Below are positions 49,747 through 61,801 of a DNA stretch of 64,000 nt, piece by piece. Position 1 is the first letter of the stretch, and each line of letters starts with the position of its first letter. The DNA lies in contig OY759270.1 in assembly GCA_963662155.1 (NCBI GenBank), positions 11,855,426 to 11,919,425 on the forward strand. Reading direction: 5' to 3'. The notes beneath the pieces were generated by a model. The model was not told the origin of the DNA, searched no databases, and worked only from the letters and a program-made list of their open reading frames with translations. Both the position numbers and the translations under genes were made by a program. The DNA comes from Lamellibrachia columna. Taxonomy: Eukaryota; Annelida; Polychaeta; Sabellida; Siboglinidae.

Positions 49747-50739
49747 TCTCGGCTTCGTGAATCCGCCGAAAATAGCGTCTGGCAACAGAAGCATGTTTGG
49801 ACTGTTACCGTCGTTAGGTGGCACCACTTGTATACGCAAAAATTATGGCGTCATCAATCTTTGAAGTAATCTGACGTATTGCCACGTTTTCGTGATCTTG
49901 TGACCAGTTCTGGGCTGACCTTATTATCTGAGTTTTCTCAATAGTTCGCAGTCCTATTTTTAGACAGGATGCTTGAGGATGCGTGTCAAATGGAGACGGA
50001 CGCAAACATTTTCAAATCATTTAAACACTTCGGTGTGATAAAGCATGTTGTGCAGTGTATAACCCTTTTTTGATTTTGTTTAATATTTATTATTTGCGAA
50101 GTGTTTTAGTGTCATAAAAAGGGGCATTTTTTTACACTAGGAATAGAGTCCATATCTTGTGATCTGGGTGTTTGTAGGCTGCACTGCCACTGAATGTAAG
50201 GGCAAACGGCATAATCCATACTAATGAGGTAATGAAGATATTGAGGTGGAATAAAAAGTTTTAAGACCTAATAATGTGTGAATTTGATATGACCTTACAA
50301 TGACCTACTTCCTTGACCTACAATGACCGTTGACCTATTTATGTTAAAAATGCCCTAATTAAGTAATCATGTATGACTTGAGATCAGTAAGTTGAGCGAG
50401 GAGTGTAAGGTAGAATGTATAATTATACACATTGACCTTAATACCCATTATTGACTTTTCTTGTTACTGAATTAGGCGTGTTAATGATCTATTTATTTTT
50501 AATTAAGTATGGATTGTGGTGCTATCAGGTCATAGAGGTTGTAATTGTTAACCAGAACACTAACCTGATTATTTGACCTCCATTGATATATTTACATTGA
50601 TAAATTACCTATTTTAGCCATAAATAATTATGCACGACAGTGGTGTTTACAAATGTACTGGGCAAATGGTGTACACAATTAACTTTGCTACAATGTGATC
50701 TTTTGGAGACTGAATTATGTATACTTAAAGATGCCTCCT
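49747..50739. other. no gene recognised
   Basis: AT-rich unique DNA; the best frame (63 codons, minus strand, 49814-50005) has no recognisable motif. Confidence 0.45.
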
Positions 50740-51420
50740 CAATAAAATATTTTTGCTTGTCTTTTTTTAAGTTCAAGCCTACCTAGTATCTACTACAACT
50801 CCACAATTAAATTACTTAGTAAAAATCGAAATGCTGAAAAATCACAATTTTCACCTTTGGTAAAATTTCATAACTTTATCATGTAATCGGCAAGAGGATG
50901 GAAGGCAAGCCCATGATCGGCATTGACTCGCACAGAGTTTACCATTTTGGATATCCACTATTTTGAGCCCTACCAGATTTATTATTATTAAACATTTATA
51001 ACATGCCATGTATCCAGGTGAAACACCTGCTCAAAGGCTCTAGAGTTGTACATATATGAGTAAAATACATTAAAATAAGTGAAAATAGATAAAAGGAATA
51101 AATTAAATGACTAAAATAAATTAGGTGCTTAAATTAGTTAAAGAAATAGGTAGAATAAGTTAGTTTATAAAACATCAGCAAATACCTAAATCAAATGTAT
51201 AGCTAAAATGCCACTGGAATATCACTGCTGCAAAGTTGCCTGCCGGAATAAATGAGTCTGCATTCCTGTCATGAGGCAGAATCAGCACAGCCACCAAGAA
51301 TGAACAACTAAAGTCAATTCTTTCGATGATTTCAACAAAAATACACACTTTTTAATTAAACCGATTGCGGATATTACAATTCACACACTACATATTAGAA
51401 CATCAACAAACCAAATACAC
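50740..51420 (+). repeat. dispersed repeat family, copy 2 with nested insertion
   Basis: Diverged copy of 8979-9440. After ATTTTGAGCCCTACCAGAT an extra stretch of about 320 bp (about 50983-51305) intervenes before similarity resumes at TCAATTCTTTCGATGATTT. The inserted stretch is noncoding and unidentified. Confidence 0.6.
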
Positions 51421-52245
51421 GACGGGTAAAATATGTAGAATCTGTAGTGTTTACTGTATAATTATAAAGAACACCAATATATTCTTGCATATGGAAATAA
51501 TTGTTTGAAAAAAAACACAATTTATTATACATTTTGTAATTTCCTACATGCATAATGCAACAATATTTATATTCCAATGTCAAAACTGGTTTACAGTACA
51601 CCGCAGGCCCAGTACATCAATATTCATATTTCACTGTGTCATGAAATAATATCCTGTACTTCAACATGAAGTAATGTTTATTTATTGTTCACTGTAGGTT
51701 GATATGAAGACATGGAAAAAGACAATACCCAAAGTTGGCATCAGCCCGTCATGAAAGGAACTATAAGGAAGACCATAATAATAGTACAATGCAGCAATAT
51801 TCACAGTTCACTGTTTCATATATCCAATCCATTTCAATGTTCACAGGACATTATAGGCTCATTGCAACAAAGTGCATAAGTCTATATGACATTGTCGGCT
51901 AAGTATACACATATTCACAGTTCACTGTTTTGTAAATCCATGCATGTGTAATGTGTGGATTTCACAGCCTGATATACAATATTTGGCTGATCTAGACATG
52001 CCAAAATTTCTAGTGAAGCTGTCATGCAAAGTTCATTCTGGATGTCGATCCTCTTGGCTGAAGTAACTGTTGCTGAACATAATCTTCACGGAAGTCACTG
52101 GCCCTACAATAACAGGAATAGGAATGTAAAATAATTAAATTAGTAGTTATTACCGTATGCACTATTTACTACAAGGTATGGTCATAGGAAGTTACTCGAA
52201 CATGTCTAGTTCTAGTACCCATTGTTACATTATGTAACAGATGGA
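51421..52245. other. no gene recognised
   Basis: AT-rich DNA with short recurring phrases such as ATATTCACAGTTCACTGTTT (about 51807 and 51910), but no regular array and no supported frame. Confidence 0.4.
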
Positions 52246-52394
52246 TATCAATATTGTTCATTGTCACAGGTAAAAGTGTGATAAACTTACAAATGTGTAC
52301 AATCAGCCCAAACGAGATCTGACTGATTGAAACTTATAGGTGTTGCAGACAGTAGACAACCAAAACATGTTTATAATGTAATTTAATCAAACAA
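52246..52394 (-). repeat. long inverted repeat, right arm
   Basis: Complement of 49428-49580. Together with the left arm it could form a 150-bp stem with a 2.7-kb loop. Confidence 0.85.
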
Positions 52395-54898
52395 AAAACA
52401 TGCACAAATTGGCCACCATTAATAATTGGCTACTTTAAAAGCAGCCTTGTCAGTCGTAGAATTTTCAAGTTAATGACATGTTTTAAATTAGCTGTTGTTG
52501 TTAGCATTAGCATAGTAAATTGACTCGGGGATGGCATAGGTAACTGAAGTGTATTTTGTGTATTGTTGGGGCATGACAAATGTGAGTTGAAGTCATGTTC
52601 AGCAGGAAACAAAGGCGAATTTTGGAACAACAATGCCACATGTACACCACTAATACAGTATTTGGAGAAGCCAAAAACGTTGCTCATCTGCAACTGCCAC
52701 CATACACTGTTACAGGGCCTATGATTGTTAGTAAATATCTGTGAAATGGATTTCAGTTGCTACATTGTTGTTTTGTGGAAAGCAATACTGATCCATTGTT
52801 ATTTCTTATTTAATTAGGCATGTTGAACAATATTATTATTCATGTGTATTGTTTTACATCAAAACATCATAATTTATCATATTTTATGTGTGTACAACAT
52901 AACAAGTGCCCAATGTGTTAAGTTGGTGGCATACAGGAATTAAATTATTAAAAACAGATCTTGTTATCAAGTAATACTTGCCATAATTGTTATTGTTATG
53001 CTTTTTTCATAATTGTCTATGTAGACTACAGTTAAAATCAGACTTTTACAGGTGTTATGATTTGTGAATGATTTTCATTGAAAATCAAGTTGTCAGTGCA
53101 ACTTCGCATTGATGTTAATAAGCATGACAAACGATACACATTCATGTGCACAAACACAACGCCAAGTTTGGAATGTGTCTATACATGGGCCACCCTTAAT
53201 ATTTTGTCTCTGCTTTTAATTGTAAGTTGTGGAACTAAAGTTCTCTATCATGACAGTAATATCCCATTTAGTAGTTATATCAATATAATGAACATTGTAA
53301 AAAACATAAATTAAAATAATGTAAACTTAATTATTAATGTATGAAAAACAATGAGGAATTACATAGTTAGGTTTTTGTTAATACATTGTGGTTCAAAGAA
53401 ATGGTAGTATGATACTGCTGATATAATTATGAAAGTTTCAATTACCATTCGGTAATGCAGTGAGCCTCAGCAACTACAATTGTATGTAGTCTCTCCTGAA
53501 AAAGCTCATCTGACATGATAGCCCTCCACTGTCCTGCAAACAATGCTTTGGGACTCGGTAGCATAACTGGAAAGTCCACGTTTCACCCTTTCCCTGTCTC
53601 TGAAAGATAAAATTTTCATATTCAGAAGATGCTATTAATATAATATATCAGTATCTAGGCTGCTGACTAAAGTATTATGTCAATAAGCAGACAAAAACTA
53701 TTGACACAGTAGTTGCTTTTGTCACCGGGCAAGTACAAATTCAATATGCAGCTGTCATGCATATACAGTGCGTGCGTGTTTATAATACCATGTTAATATT
53801 TTTATAATATATATTATAACATGGCCAAGGCTGCATACATTATTACATTTACACAAAATCAAATCAATTACGTTTCATTTGAATTACACTAGTCCTGTTT
53901 CAATTACAATTATATATGCGTTATATGGATCTCCCCAGAGAAAGGCACATATATATGCAAAAATGGCACACACCAAAGAATGACAAAAAAGGCACATTTG
54001 AGCATGGTATAATTAAGATTAATCTAACCTTTATTTGTACACTTCAGGAACAAATGTAAATGTGAACTGAAACAAATAAGAAAAAAAAAATTAGTTGCTA
54101 AGTGAGGTGCATTCAGCAGATGAGATACATTTTTCAAAAACTGACAGTTAAGTTTCTGCCAATTGAATGCCCCTGAAGCCATAAAGAAGTGCTCATCTTT
54201 TCTCTGGTCAGCAAAATTGTGTACTAGTTGCAAGTTCAGGCCATTGTCCATTTGTGGGTGCGTTTTTGGACACTTTCACATTACACACACAATTTGCATG
54301 TAAATGCTTTTCTTTTGCTGAAGTGCTCAAACATAGCTATTAATCATCATTTAATCAAATTCTGAGGCATCAACTTTTAAAATTTCCTGATAAATGGTCG
54401 ATTTGACACGGATTGACCCATATATCAGTCAGTATGGGAAAATAACTGGTTATGTTTACATACAAGAAACAGAATACAGAGAAAAAATTTGCTACTTTGG
54501 TTATTCGCGTTACATTTATGAGGGGATACGTCTATCTTTGGCTGAGAGCTACATCAATACCATTTATAATATTATATTAGTAACTGCAATACCAAATGGG
54601 TGTACCATGTAGGTGCTAGGTAAGCTAATTAGGAAGTAATATAGGCGCATGCAGGTTTGATTTAATTGTATAAAATATAATCAATTTATTAAAATAATGC
54701 TTTACAAAGTACAAGGGGTACGAGCCCCAAATCACACTTATTTTCACGTGCCTTTTTTAGAATTAACTTGATTGCAATGCAAACACGAACCACAAGTGAC
54801 ATGGAGAAACCTGCGTTACCGTAATACTAATAGTCAGCCATATATGCTATAGTATATGTATGAAACTTAAATCAACACAATGGCTTACCTGTATCAAT
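52395..54898. other. no gene recognised
   Basis: AT-rich sequence. Frames of up to 87 codons are present but show no motif or supporting splice structure. I see no gene or repeat array here. Confidence 0.4.
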
Positions 54899-54948
54899 AG
54901 TGCTACCGCTCAGCTTCGGGTGAACTGCACCAAGTCCAAGGCCCATCG
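54899..54948 (-). pseudogene. 3' part of a helicase-like exon split by the hAT
   Basis: Read on the minus strand it continues, in frame and across one copy of the 8-bp duplication, the exon that ends at 60117 on the other side of the hAT. It closes with a good donor (CAG|GTAAGC). Confidence 0.4.
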
Positions 54949-54956
54949 ATCGTGAG
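54949..54956. repeat. hAT target-site duplication, left
   Basis: ATCGTGAG, repeated at 60109-60116. Eight base pairs is the hAT length. Confidence 0.9.
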
Positions 54957-55366
54957 CATGGGTGGGTCCAATTACACATAATTATATCAATTACAATTAC
55001 ATTAAAAAAATTATTTCAATTACAATTACACTCACAATATTTCAATTCAATTACAATTACACTGTTTCAAGTTCAATTACAATTACATTATGCGGAACCA
55101 AATATATTCAGCATTTGTTAATTATATAGTTTTGCACTTTTGCTGTATTTCAATATTTTGTACACAATTGATAAACAAATATAACGGTAGTGATTGTAAA
55201 TTGTTGAAGAATTGTGATTTTGAATTATACTAAATAAAAAGACAGCCGTTTAAAACATATTTTTATTATATAAAATATATAGATGTTAGCAGGCCTGTAG
55301 GTTAGAAACAATAACAACATCCAGTCAATCGATCATTTACCAGACTTTTGCGTTCATTCATTCAAA

Positions 55367-57041
55367 TTATTGAATGTCCTTGTTGGTTCTTATAAACATC
55401 AGGTGTTCGAATCTTTCATCTGACAAAGAGCACCTTTCTGGACGAAAGATCTTGCCGGCAATGGAAAAGATGCGCTCTACAGGTGCAGATGATGCGGGCA
55501 CAGCTAAGTATCTGCAAGCCAGTGTTGCTAGTTGGGGGTAGTCCCCACTTCTGTTCTTCCAGAACAAAAGTGGATCGGCATCCTCTTCGAGACAGGGCTC
55601 GGCAAAGTAGTTCTGGACTTGCATGGCGACTGATGTAGTGGCATAAGACGATGGAGCAGGAACAACAGGTCGGGCTAGGTGGCGAAACAGCTTGGTCTTC
55701 TTCTTGGGAGGCGACACTGTGGCATCTGCAGTGTCTGATTCAGTTGGCAAGAGGGCTGTCGCTTTCCTGATGACGGACTGGCGGATCTCCGTCGCTTCTT
55801 GTAGGGATGCCCAGTCCAACTTCCAGCGTGGGTCAAGAGCTGATGCATGAGTGAATACTGGAAGGGACTCGTAGAATGAGAGTCGTCTGTTGGTGGAAGC
55901 CTTCAGCGTAGAGACAAAGTTAGACTGGTACTTTGCAGATAATTCTTCCATTTCAGCTTTCAGACATCTTATGCAAACGATCACAAGACTTGCCGTGACA
56001 ACATTCTGGCCTTCAGCTTGCAGAGTAGCCGTTTCAAATGGGGTGAGCATTTCAGTAACTTCAGTCATGATCTTAAGTTCATACTTTGTCGGTCTTATAG
56101 CAACATCCAACTTCTCTAGACTTGTAGGCTTTAGCTTCAGCACACACCTGATCATAGCCAGCTGTGTGTTCCATCTTTGGAGCACAAGCCATAACAAGTT
56201 TATAGTCATCTTCGAGAAGTTCACTGGCGATTGTAGAATGACGTACGTGCTTGACCAACCTGGCTAGCTTAGCAATCACTTTGTTGATTCCAGCTGCATC
56301 CTTCAGAGCATCTTTGACTATCAACTGAAGTGTGTGACAGAAGCAGCCAAAGTGGTCTGTCACAAATCTCAGCATTTCAGGGTCAGATTCCACAGAAGCA
56401 CCGTCATCACTGAGGGGGTCATGGTCAATTTGGTCATCATTATCATCATCGTTATTGGCGAAGGTGGCCATACCAGGAAGAGCAAATGCCTTCACCATAT
56501 TAGCAGCATTATCTGTTATCACTGCCGACACTCGGCCTTGTAGCTCGAATGCTTCTACAACATTCTCGTATTCTTCGTGAATGTTCTCTGCTGTGTGACG
56601 CCCTCTGAATCGCTTGCAAGCAAGCATGCCACTTTTCATCTGCATGTTTTCGATGTAATGACATGTGATGCCCAAGTAAGACCTCATGTCTCGACTTGTC
56701 CAAATGTCTATTGTAAGGCAGACATGATCTGCCTTCTTGAGGGCGGCCTTCAACTTGAATTGCACTTGAGGTAGATGCTTGTAGGATATGGTTTTTTGTG
56801 TTGGCATTGTGAAGGATGGATTCAGTTTCTCTACAAACTTCTTAAAGGCAGGGGAGTCAACAACTGACAAGGCCTGCAGATCTTCAGCAATGAAATGCAC
56901 CATTGCAGTTGTCACATCAAGCTGGCGCGGATCTGTTGCCACCCACTTGGCTGGTTTGTAGGCGACATATTGCGAGACAGAAAGCTGTGTCTTGGGATCA
57001 GGCTTGGTAGTGACAATCTTGTGAAGACTTGGATGGTGCCT
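55367..57041 (-). pseudogene. hAT transposase, exon 2 (catalytic and dimerisation domains)
   Basis: After the acceptor TACTTTATTGCAG (exon start 57041) the first frame has CLTIDIWTSRDMRSYLGITC with the first catalytic Asp, VSAVITDNAANMVKAF with the second, and FGCFCHTLQLIVKDAL. A single frameshift near 56170 leads to the second frame: QRWNTQLAMI (RW motif), a long helical part and the C-terminal dimerisation domain with YPQLATLACRYLAVPASSAP and VERIFSIAGKIFRPERCSLS. The family-typical order is complete; apart from the one frameshift the gene looks intact. Confidence 0.88.
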
Positions 57042-58499
57042 CTGCAATAAAGTATCTTAGATTCTGGAAAATTGGGTAAACCAAGTGTACATATTATTAA
57101 CTAATATCAGGGTTAGTAATATATCCACACGTTTTATATGTGATACTTTGTTACTAAACTTGGACAACAATGGTCCTTAAATGCAGTTTCCATGTACTAA
57201 ACATTTTGCAATAGAATGACTCCCGAGTGAATCTATTAACAGTGTTAACACTACATTTAAAATAAAGAGAACATTATCCTTTCCTTTGTACGGTATGGAG
57301 ACATAATCCTACAGGGCATATTCCTTACAGACAAAATCACGCAATATGAAAAGTGAACAAAATCCCACAGGACAAAATACAACAATGTGAAAATTGGACA
57401 AAATCCCACAAGGCCATAATACAATATTTATTTGTAGTTCTTCTCTAAGCATCCTTTATAGTTTTGCAGACATGTACCAGTGTGTATTTCTTACATTTGT
57501 CATCGGAAAATACTAATAATAGGGTATGATGTGTTTACTTTGAGGTTGTAGCTCCTGCTCTAAACTAACATTCTTAATTGGTCTGCCCTTTGCTTTGTGT
57601 TGGGAATGGGGAGAGAGGCCATATAATCAGTCCTTGCCAACTGACCTGTCTCCAATCCACCACAGCACAAGGGGTGTAATTGGCTAGCTACAGGTCTTTC
57701 CATGTTGTTTGAATACCAGCTTAGCCATTGTCTAACAATGTATGTGCACTGTTTATTGCTTTCTGGCTGTTACCAACCAATTAGGGTAAACTAAACCCAA
57801 CTGGTCAAGTATATGTAGATGTACTTAAATACTTGTAAGAAGGCCTCAGCATAACTACATCAAAACTTATCAATTGCAACTATCATAAAGACGATGAAGT
57901 ATGAATATGCATACCTTAAATTTATCAAGTACAATTCAAGTATATATTTATATTGTAGTAGTAGTAATGGTAACTCATTTCTAATTCTACATTCATTTTT
58001 TTTTAATAATTAATCATTCGTCAAGTAGATGTTATACTTCAAGTCTTCAACCAACTATTCACTAACAGTTGTTCTACAGAAGAATTACTACATGGTACAC
58101 TGGCTTGATGGGAATAGTCAACACATCCAGAGGGGATGCCCACAGCCCACTTATTTAATTAGCTAAACATTGACTTCCTTTCTCAAACAAAGGGAATTAT
58201 CAGGCAGCCTGAGGAAGGTGCCCTTAATTAACCAATATCTGTCAATAAAGCTGGTCCACTGAGAAACACATTTGGATGAGACCTGATTGGGCTAGTGTGG
58301 CATATTTGTATAGCAAGAGTACAGTGTAGACAGTGACCATGGCATGTGCAACAGGAATTGATATAATATACCCTGATCAATATGTAATTGGTGAATGGAA
58401 AGACATAATCCCTACAGACAAAATCTCACAATGTGAAAAGTATACAAAAGCCTACAGTACAACCTATTATTTTGGTGAAACAGTTACATTGCACAATTA
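57042..58499. other. hAT intron, no gene recognised
   Basis: AT-rich intron DNA. A phrase related to ACAAAATCCCACAGGACAAA recurs at about 57290-57430 and, diverged, near 58400-58460. Confidence 0.5.
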
Positions 58500-58755
58500 T
58501 CAGTTGCAATTATTATTTGTAACTCCTGTAATGATAGCAAACAAAATTAAGAAGATGAAAGATAATAAATCACCTGGAGTTGATGGGATACCACCAAAAC
58601 TGCTTAAGGAAATTGTTGAGCAAATTAGTACACCACTTGCAAAATTGTTTAACTTGTCACTTTTTTTGAAGAAATTATAAAGTGGGTAGATGACGGGTCA
58701 CCAGTGGATGTTGTCTACTTAGATTTTCAGAAAGCTTTCGATAAAGTGCCACAAT
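58500..58755 (+). pseudogene. LINE reverse-transcriptase fragment inside the hAT intron
   Basis: The + strand encodes KIKKMKDNKSPGVDGIPPKL and, after a frameshift and gap, VDVVYLDFQKAFDKVP, the N-terminal and motif A blocks of a CR1-like RT. It stops where a foldback MITE begins (58758). A short, inactive fragment antisense to the transposase. Confidence 0.75.
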
Positions 58756-58757
58756 CT

Positions 58758-58889
58758 ACTGTAACACCACAAATAATATAGACATAGAATGCATTCAGAA
58801 TGGGTTGTAGACATGGTGTTAACAATTTATATATATACATAACCCATTCTGAATGCATTCTACGTGTATATTATTTGTGGTGTTACAGT
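58758..58889. mobile_element. foldback MITE inserted in the LINE fragment
   Basis: The left arm ACTGTAACACCACAAATAAT, continuing to AGAATGCATTCAGAATGGGT, and its complement on the right form an almost complete hairpin of about 132 bp. It interrupts RT motif A's downstream sequence. Confidence 0.75.
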
Positions 58890-59061
58890 GAGTCTAATAA
58901 CTTTACTCAGTCTCTCTTACTCTATTTTATTTTATAAACATTGCATCACTTGCTTGTATTATTTAAAGCAAACATGTAAACTAATAACGACATCATCATC
59001 TTAATAGTATTTGTAACATCAAACATTTAAAAGCAACATTTAAATACCAAGAAAAACTTAC

Positions 59062-59229
59062 CTTCAAGTGAGTCAGTAGATTGGATGATGCAAATTCGCA
59101 GGTAGACACCGAAGCACTGCAGTGCTTACAGTTTAACTTGTAACTTTTGCCAGTGCTGATGCCATCTGGTATAGGGCTGAAGTAATCATACACTTTCGAT
59201 CTAAGCTTAATGGTCCCTGGCTTAGACAT
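59062..59229 (-). CDS. hAT transposase, exon 1 (BED zinc finger)
   Basis: From an ATG at 59229 it runs 56 codons to a donor AAG|GTAAGT and joins exon 2 at 57041 in phase 0. It shows VYDYFSPI, CKHC and, over the junction, LLTHLK followed by R-H-H, the C-x2-C/H-x(n)-H plan of a BED finger, the DNA-binding domain of hAT transposases. The 5' flank to the element end (59230-60108) is noncoding and includes the subterminal repeats. Confidence 0.8.
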
Positions 59230-60108
59230 AACTTCACTGTACCAAGTTAACAGCAGATATGATTGCCCACAGATCCTACTACCTTATGTAGCAAGTTTTC
59301 CACCTAAAACCTAACCACATTCCAACTGACATCTATTGAACTGAACTGGATGAATATGGCTACATACATTAGTAGTCCTTTAATCCAGTTATAGGGATGA
59401 TACTCTTTGGAAGCCATGTCTGTGTGTGACATGTTTGCTAGCAGATTGCAATGAAGTTTTGTTTAAAAGGGAGACATTTTCTGGTGCATGCTGTGTGTCT
59501 GTGGCAACATGCATGCATGCTGTGTGTTGTTTGCTGAGAGGGTGGATTAGCACCTGTCCAGGGCCCTGTGTACTCTAAGGGTCTCTAACCAGACTGCAAA
59601 CTGGTACAGTATTAAACAATTGTAGCCCAGACTGTCTCACTTGAGTCAACATACTGAATTGATAACAACTAGCACAAGCTCTAAGTGGACTTTAACTCAA
59701 GGCTTCTGACTTGAAAAGATACTTCCTCTGGAAGACAACTTTGTGTAGCTTCACTGCATTCAAAAAGGGAATAGCTCAGACATACACAATGTCATAAAAT
59801 ATTTGAATGTCAGGCTATCTGGTGTCAATACAGCTACACAAGTGTGCATACTTTGTGATTTTGTATTAAAAACATACAAAACTGTGTTGATCTCAATGCT
59901 TGTAAGCAATTATTTGTGCTAAATTCATATAAATCAGTTTGTTCAGGTAGTCTTTGATATGAAACGTACTGTAATTGAAGTAAATTTTCAATTATACAAA
60001 ATATAACAATTACAATTACAGCACAAATTTGAAACCATAATCAATTACAATTACACAATTTTGCTGTAATCAATTACAATTACAATTACATAATTGGACC
60101 CAGCCCTG
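59230..60108. other. hAT 5' flank
   Basis: Noncoding, with CAATTACAATTAC subterminal repeats near the end. No promoter could be singled out. Confidence 0.5.
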
Positions 60109-60116
60109 ATCGTGAG
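60109..60116. repeat. hAT target-site duplication, right
   Basis: ATCGTGAG, matching 54949-54956. Confidence 0.9.
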
Positions 60117-60358
60117 TAGTCTTTCTTCCGATGATCAACTGTAAATAAAAGGCAACACCATGTCAACGTGTGCCAGCCGATATTTCCGGGTAACATATAA
60201 AGTACACGAGGGAGAATTGTGTATATGAGGGTTTCTCCGTACCCTGTTGGAAGTATTCCCATCACATAACGTCCATCAGTAAAGTTCTGGATGCAGGCAA
60301 ACTGTTTTTTTCTCAGTGCAAATTCTAAATTTAACGACTCTTGCTCTGTCGATAGCAC
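60117..60358 (-). pseudogene. RecQ/WRN-like helicase N-terminal exon fragment, split by the hAT
   Basis: The minus-strand frame from the ATG at 60358 has FALRKKQFACIQNFTDGRYV then MGILPTGYGETLIYTILPRV, the Q-motif-like and Walker A region of RecQ-type helicases (usual PTGYGK(S/T)). The Walker lysine is replaced by Glu, so ATP binding would be lost. No other helicase motif is visible. The frame runs through the hAT insertion site into 54948-54899. It may be a decayed gene copy or the first exon of a host gene; further exons were not found. Confidence 0.5.
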
Positions 60359-60906
60359 GTGCGACTCGTAGCAACTCCATTTGTATTTCTGTAGGCGTTA
60401 CCGGATGAAGTGCCAGCAGCCAATCAGCGTCATCGTCGAGCTTAATGAGCTACTTTATGTATGCGCCCAGAATAATTTCCGTCACAATGGGAACCCCACT
60501 CTGTTTCCAGGCAATGATGTGTGCGACAAACAGTGGCGCCACATCGCGGAGCCTGGATAATCGAGGCTAGGTATGGGACCGTATGCACCATGGAATGACA
60601 CCACTCACCTTTCAACATCCGTATCTGAGCTTTGCAATGCATAATCCAATTACTACGATCACACACACATGTCCAAATGAATAAACTTTCACTATACCTA
60701 CTTTTGTTTACACGTCTGTATTTCTTAACGAACATGTATATTTTAACGACTGCGCGCACAAAAGTACATGACGAAATATCATCACGTGACTACGCAGACG
60801 AAAGTGACGTGCAACACACTTTATTACGGAAATAGTCGACCCAACAAAAAGCCAGCATCGTCTCTGTCTGACAGCTTCTACGTGCGGTTATATTTTTGAT
60901 CTATCA
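60359..60906. other. possible bidirectional promoter region
   Basis: Lies between the minus-strand helicase-like exon and a possible + strand first exon at 60907. Holds CG-rich patches (about 60370-60560) but no supported gene. Confidence 0.35.
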
Positions 60907-60942
60907 ATGAAGACGTCGGAAGATATAAGTTATAACCTTTTG
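60907..60942 (+). CDS. possible short first coding exon
   Basis: ATG followed by 12 codons (MKTSEDISYNLL) ending at a good donor TTG|GTAAGT. No partner exon is recognisable downstream before the second Polinton. Weak. Confidence 0.2.
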
Positions 60943-61084
60943 GTAAGTCATATATGCAATTTAAGGTTTACGCAAAATGTGTCCACTGAAAGTTGTTGTA
61001 AATTTATTTTGTAATTCCACCATGAATAAAATTTTTGTTGTTGATGTTCTTAGGTTGTTAGACAACTACATGTTTATATAATGA

Positions 61085-61085
<1 letters not shown>

Positions 61086-61175
<90 letters not shown>
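61086..61175. repeat. (AT)n microsatellite
   Basis: About 90 bp of uninterrupted AT dinucleotides. Confidence 0.97.
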
Positions 61176-61179
<4 letters not shown>

Positions 61180-61360
61180 TATTTATACCGTGTATAAAGA
61201 TAATGAATGTATGCATATGCCTCAATGACGCCATGTGGTTCCTGATGAAGAGCTACAGCGACAGTCTGGATGAAAAAAACAACAGGAACTTACAGGAACT
61301 TAAAATTTTCTTAGCATAACTAGTAAATTAATATCTTTTGTCAATAACAATTGTACAGTC

Positions 61361-61744
61361 CTTCACGTAGCTGACGACCGATTCTCTGTCCTTGAAAATA
61401 CTATTTCATGGTTTTCTAAATGGGAAACGGAAGTCCTTGCCAGAACAGATATATATAGCATGGCCATTAAGAAATCATACCTCATGTCCAGTGAAACAAG
61501 AGAAGATATCCTTTTTTGTTGTACGAGTTTAAGGGAAATTATGAAAAAAAGAATCAAATCTGGCTATTCCGTTATGCCATCTCGCTTAAACACTGATATT
61601 GTAGAACATTTTTTAAGATGGCAAAACGTCAATACACGGACAACATATGCAACATGTGTGGTGCCAAATATAGAAAAAGTAAGCACTTATTTCAACTTAC
61701 TTAAAAAAACACATGTTGCAAAATATATCAATAAATTGATATGA
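61361..61744 (+). pseudogene. DNA transposase C-terminal fragment, P/THAP9-like
   Basis: An open frame of about 127 codons runs from at least 61361 to TGA at 61744. DDRFSVLENTISWFSKWETE and MPSRLNTDIVEHFLRW follow the order seen in P-element/THAP9-type transposases, where a D...F..L....W block precedes LNQD..E..F. Upstream catalytic parts are absent. The second Polinton lies just 57 bp downstream. Confidence 0.4.
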
Positions 61745-61795
61745 ACTTTTATATGTGAGAACTTTTCAATGGTTTTGTTTTCCCATTTGCGTATG

Positions 61796-61801
61796 TACAT
61801 G
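61796..61801. repeat. predicted target-site duplication of the second Polinton
   Basis: TACATG directly precedes the AGTAGTTAG terminus at 61802. The partner copy lies beyond the window. Confidence 0.5.

Larger units (their letters stand above)
54957..60108 (-). mobile_element. hAT transposon, 5,152 bp
   Basis: The left end CATGGGTGGGTCCAATTA and the complement of the right end CAGGGCTGGGTCCAATTA form imperfect terminal inverted repeats of the hAT CA(G)GG type, flanked by an 8-bp duplication. Just inside both ends lie many copies of CAATTACAATTAC (about 54985-55100 and 59990-60090), the usual place of transposase-binding subterminal repeats. It encodes a BED-finger transposase on the minus strand, split over two exons. 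A LINE fragment and a small MITE sit in its intron. It is an autonomous-type element with a frameshift in the transposase, so this copy is probably inactive. Confidence 0.92.
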
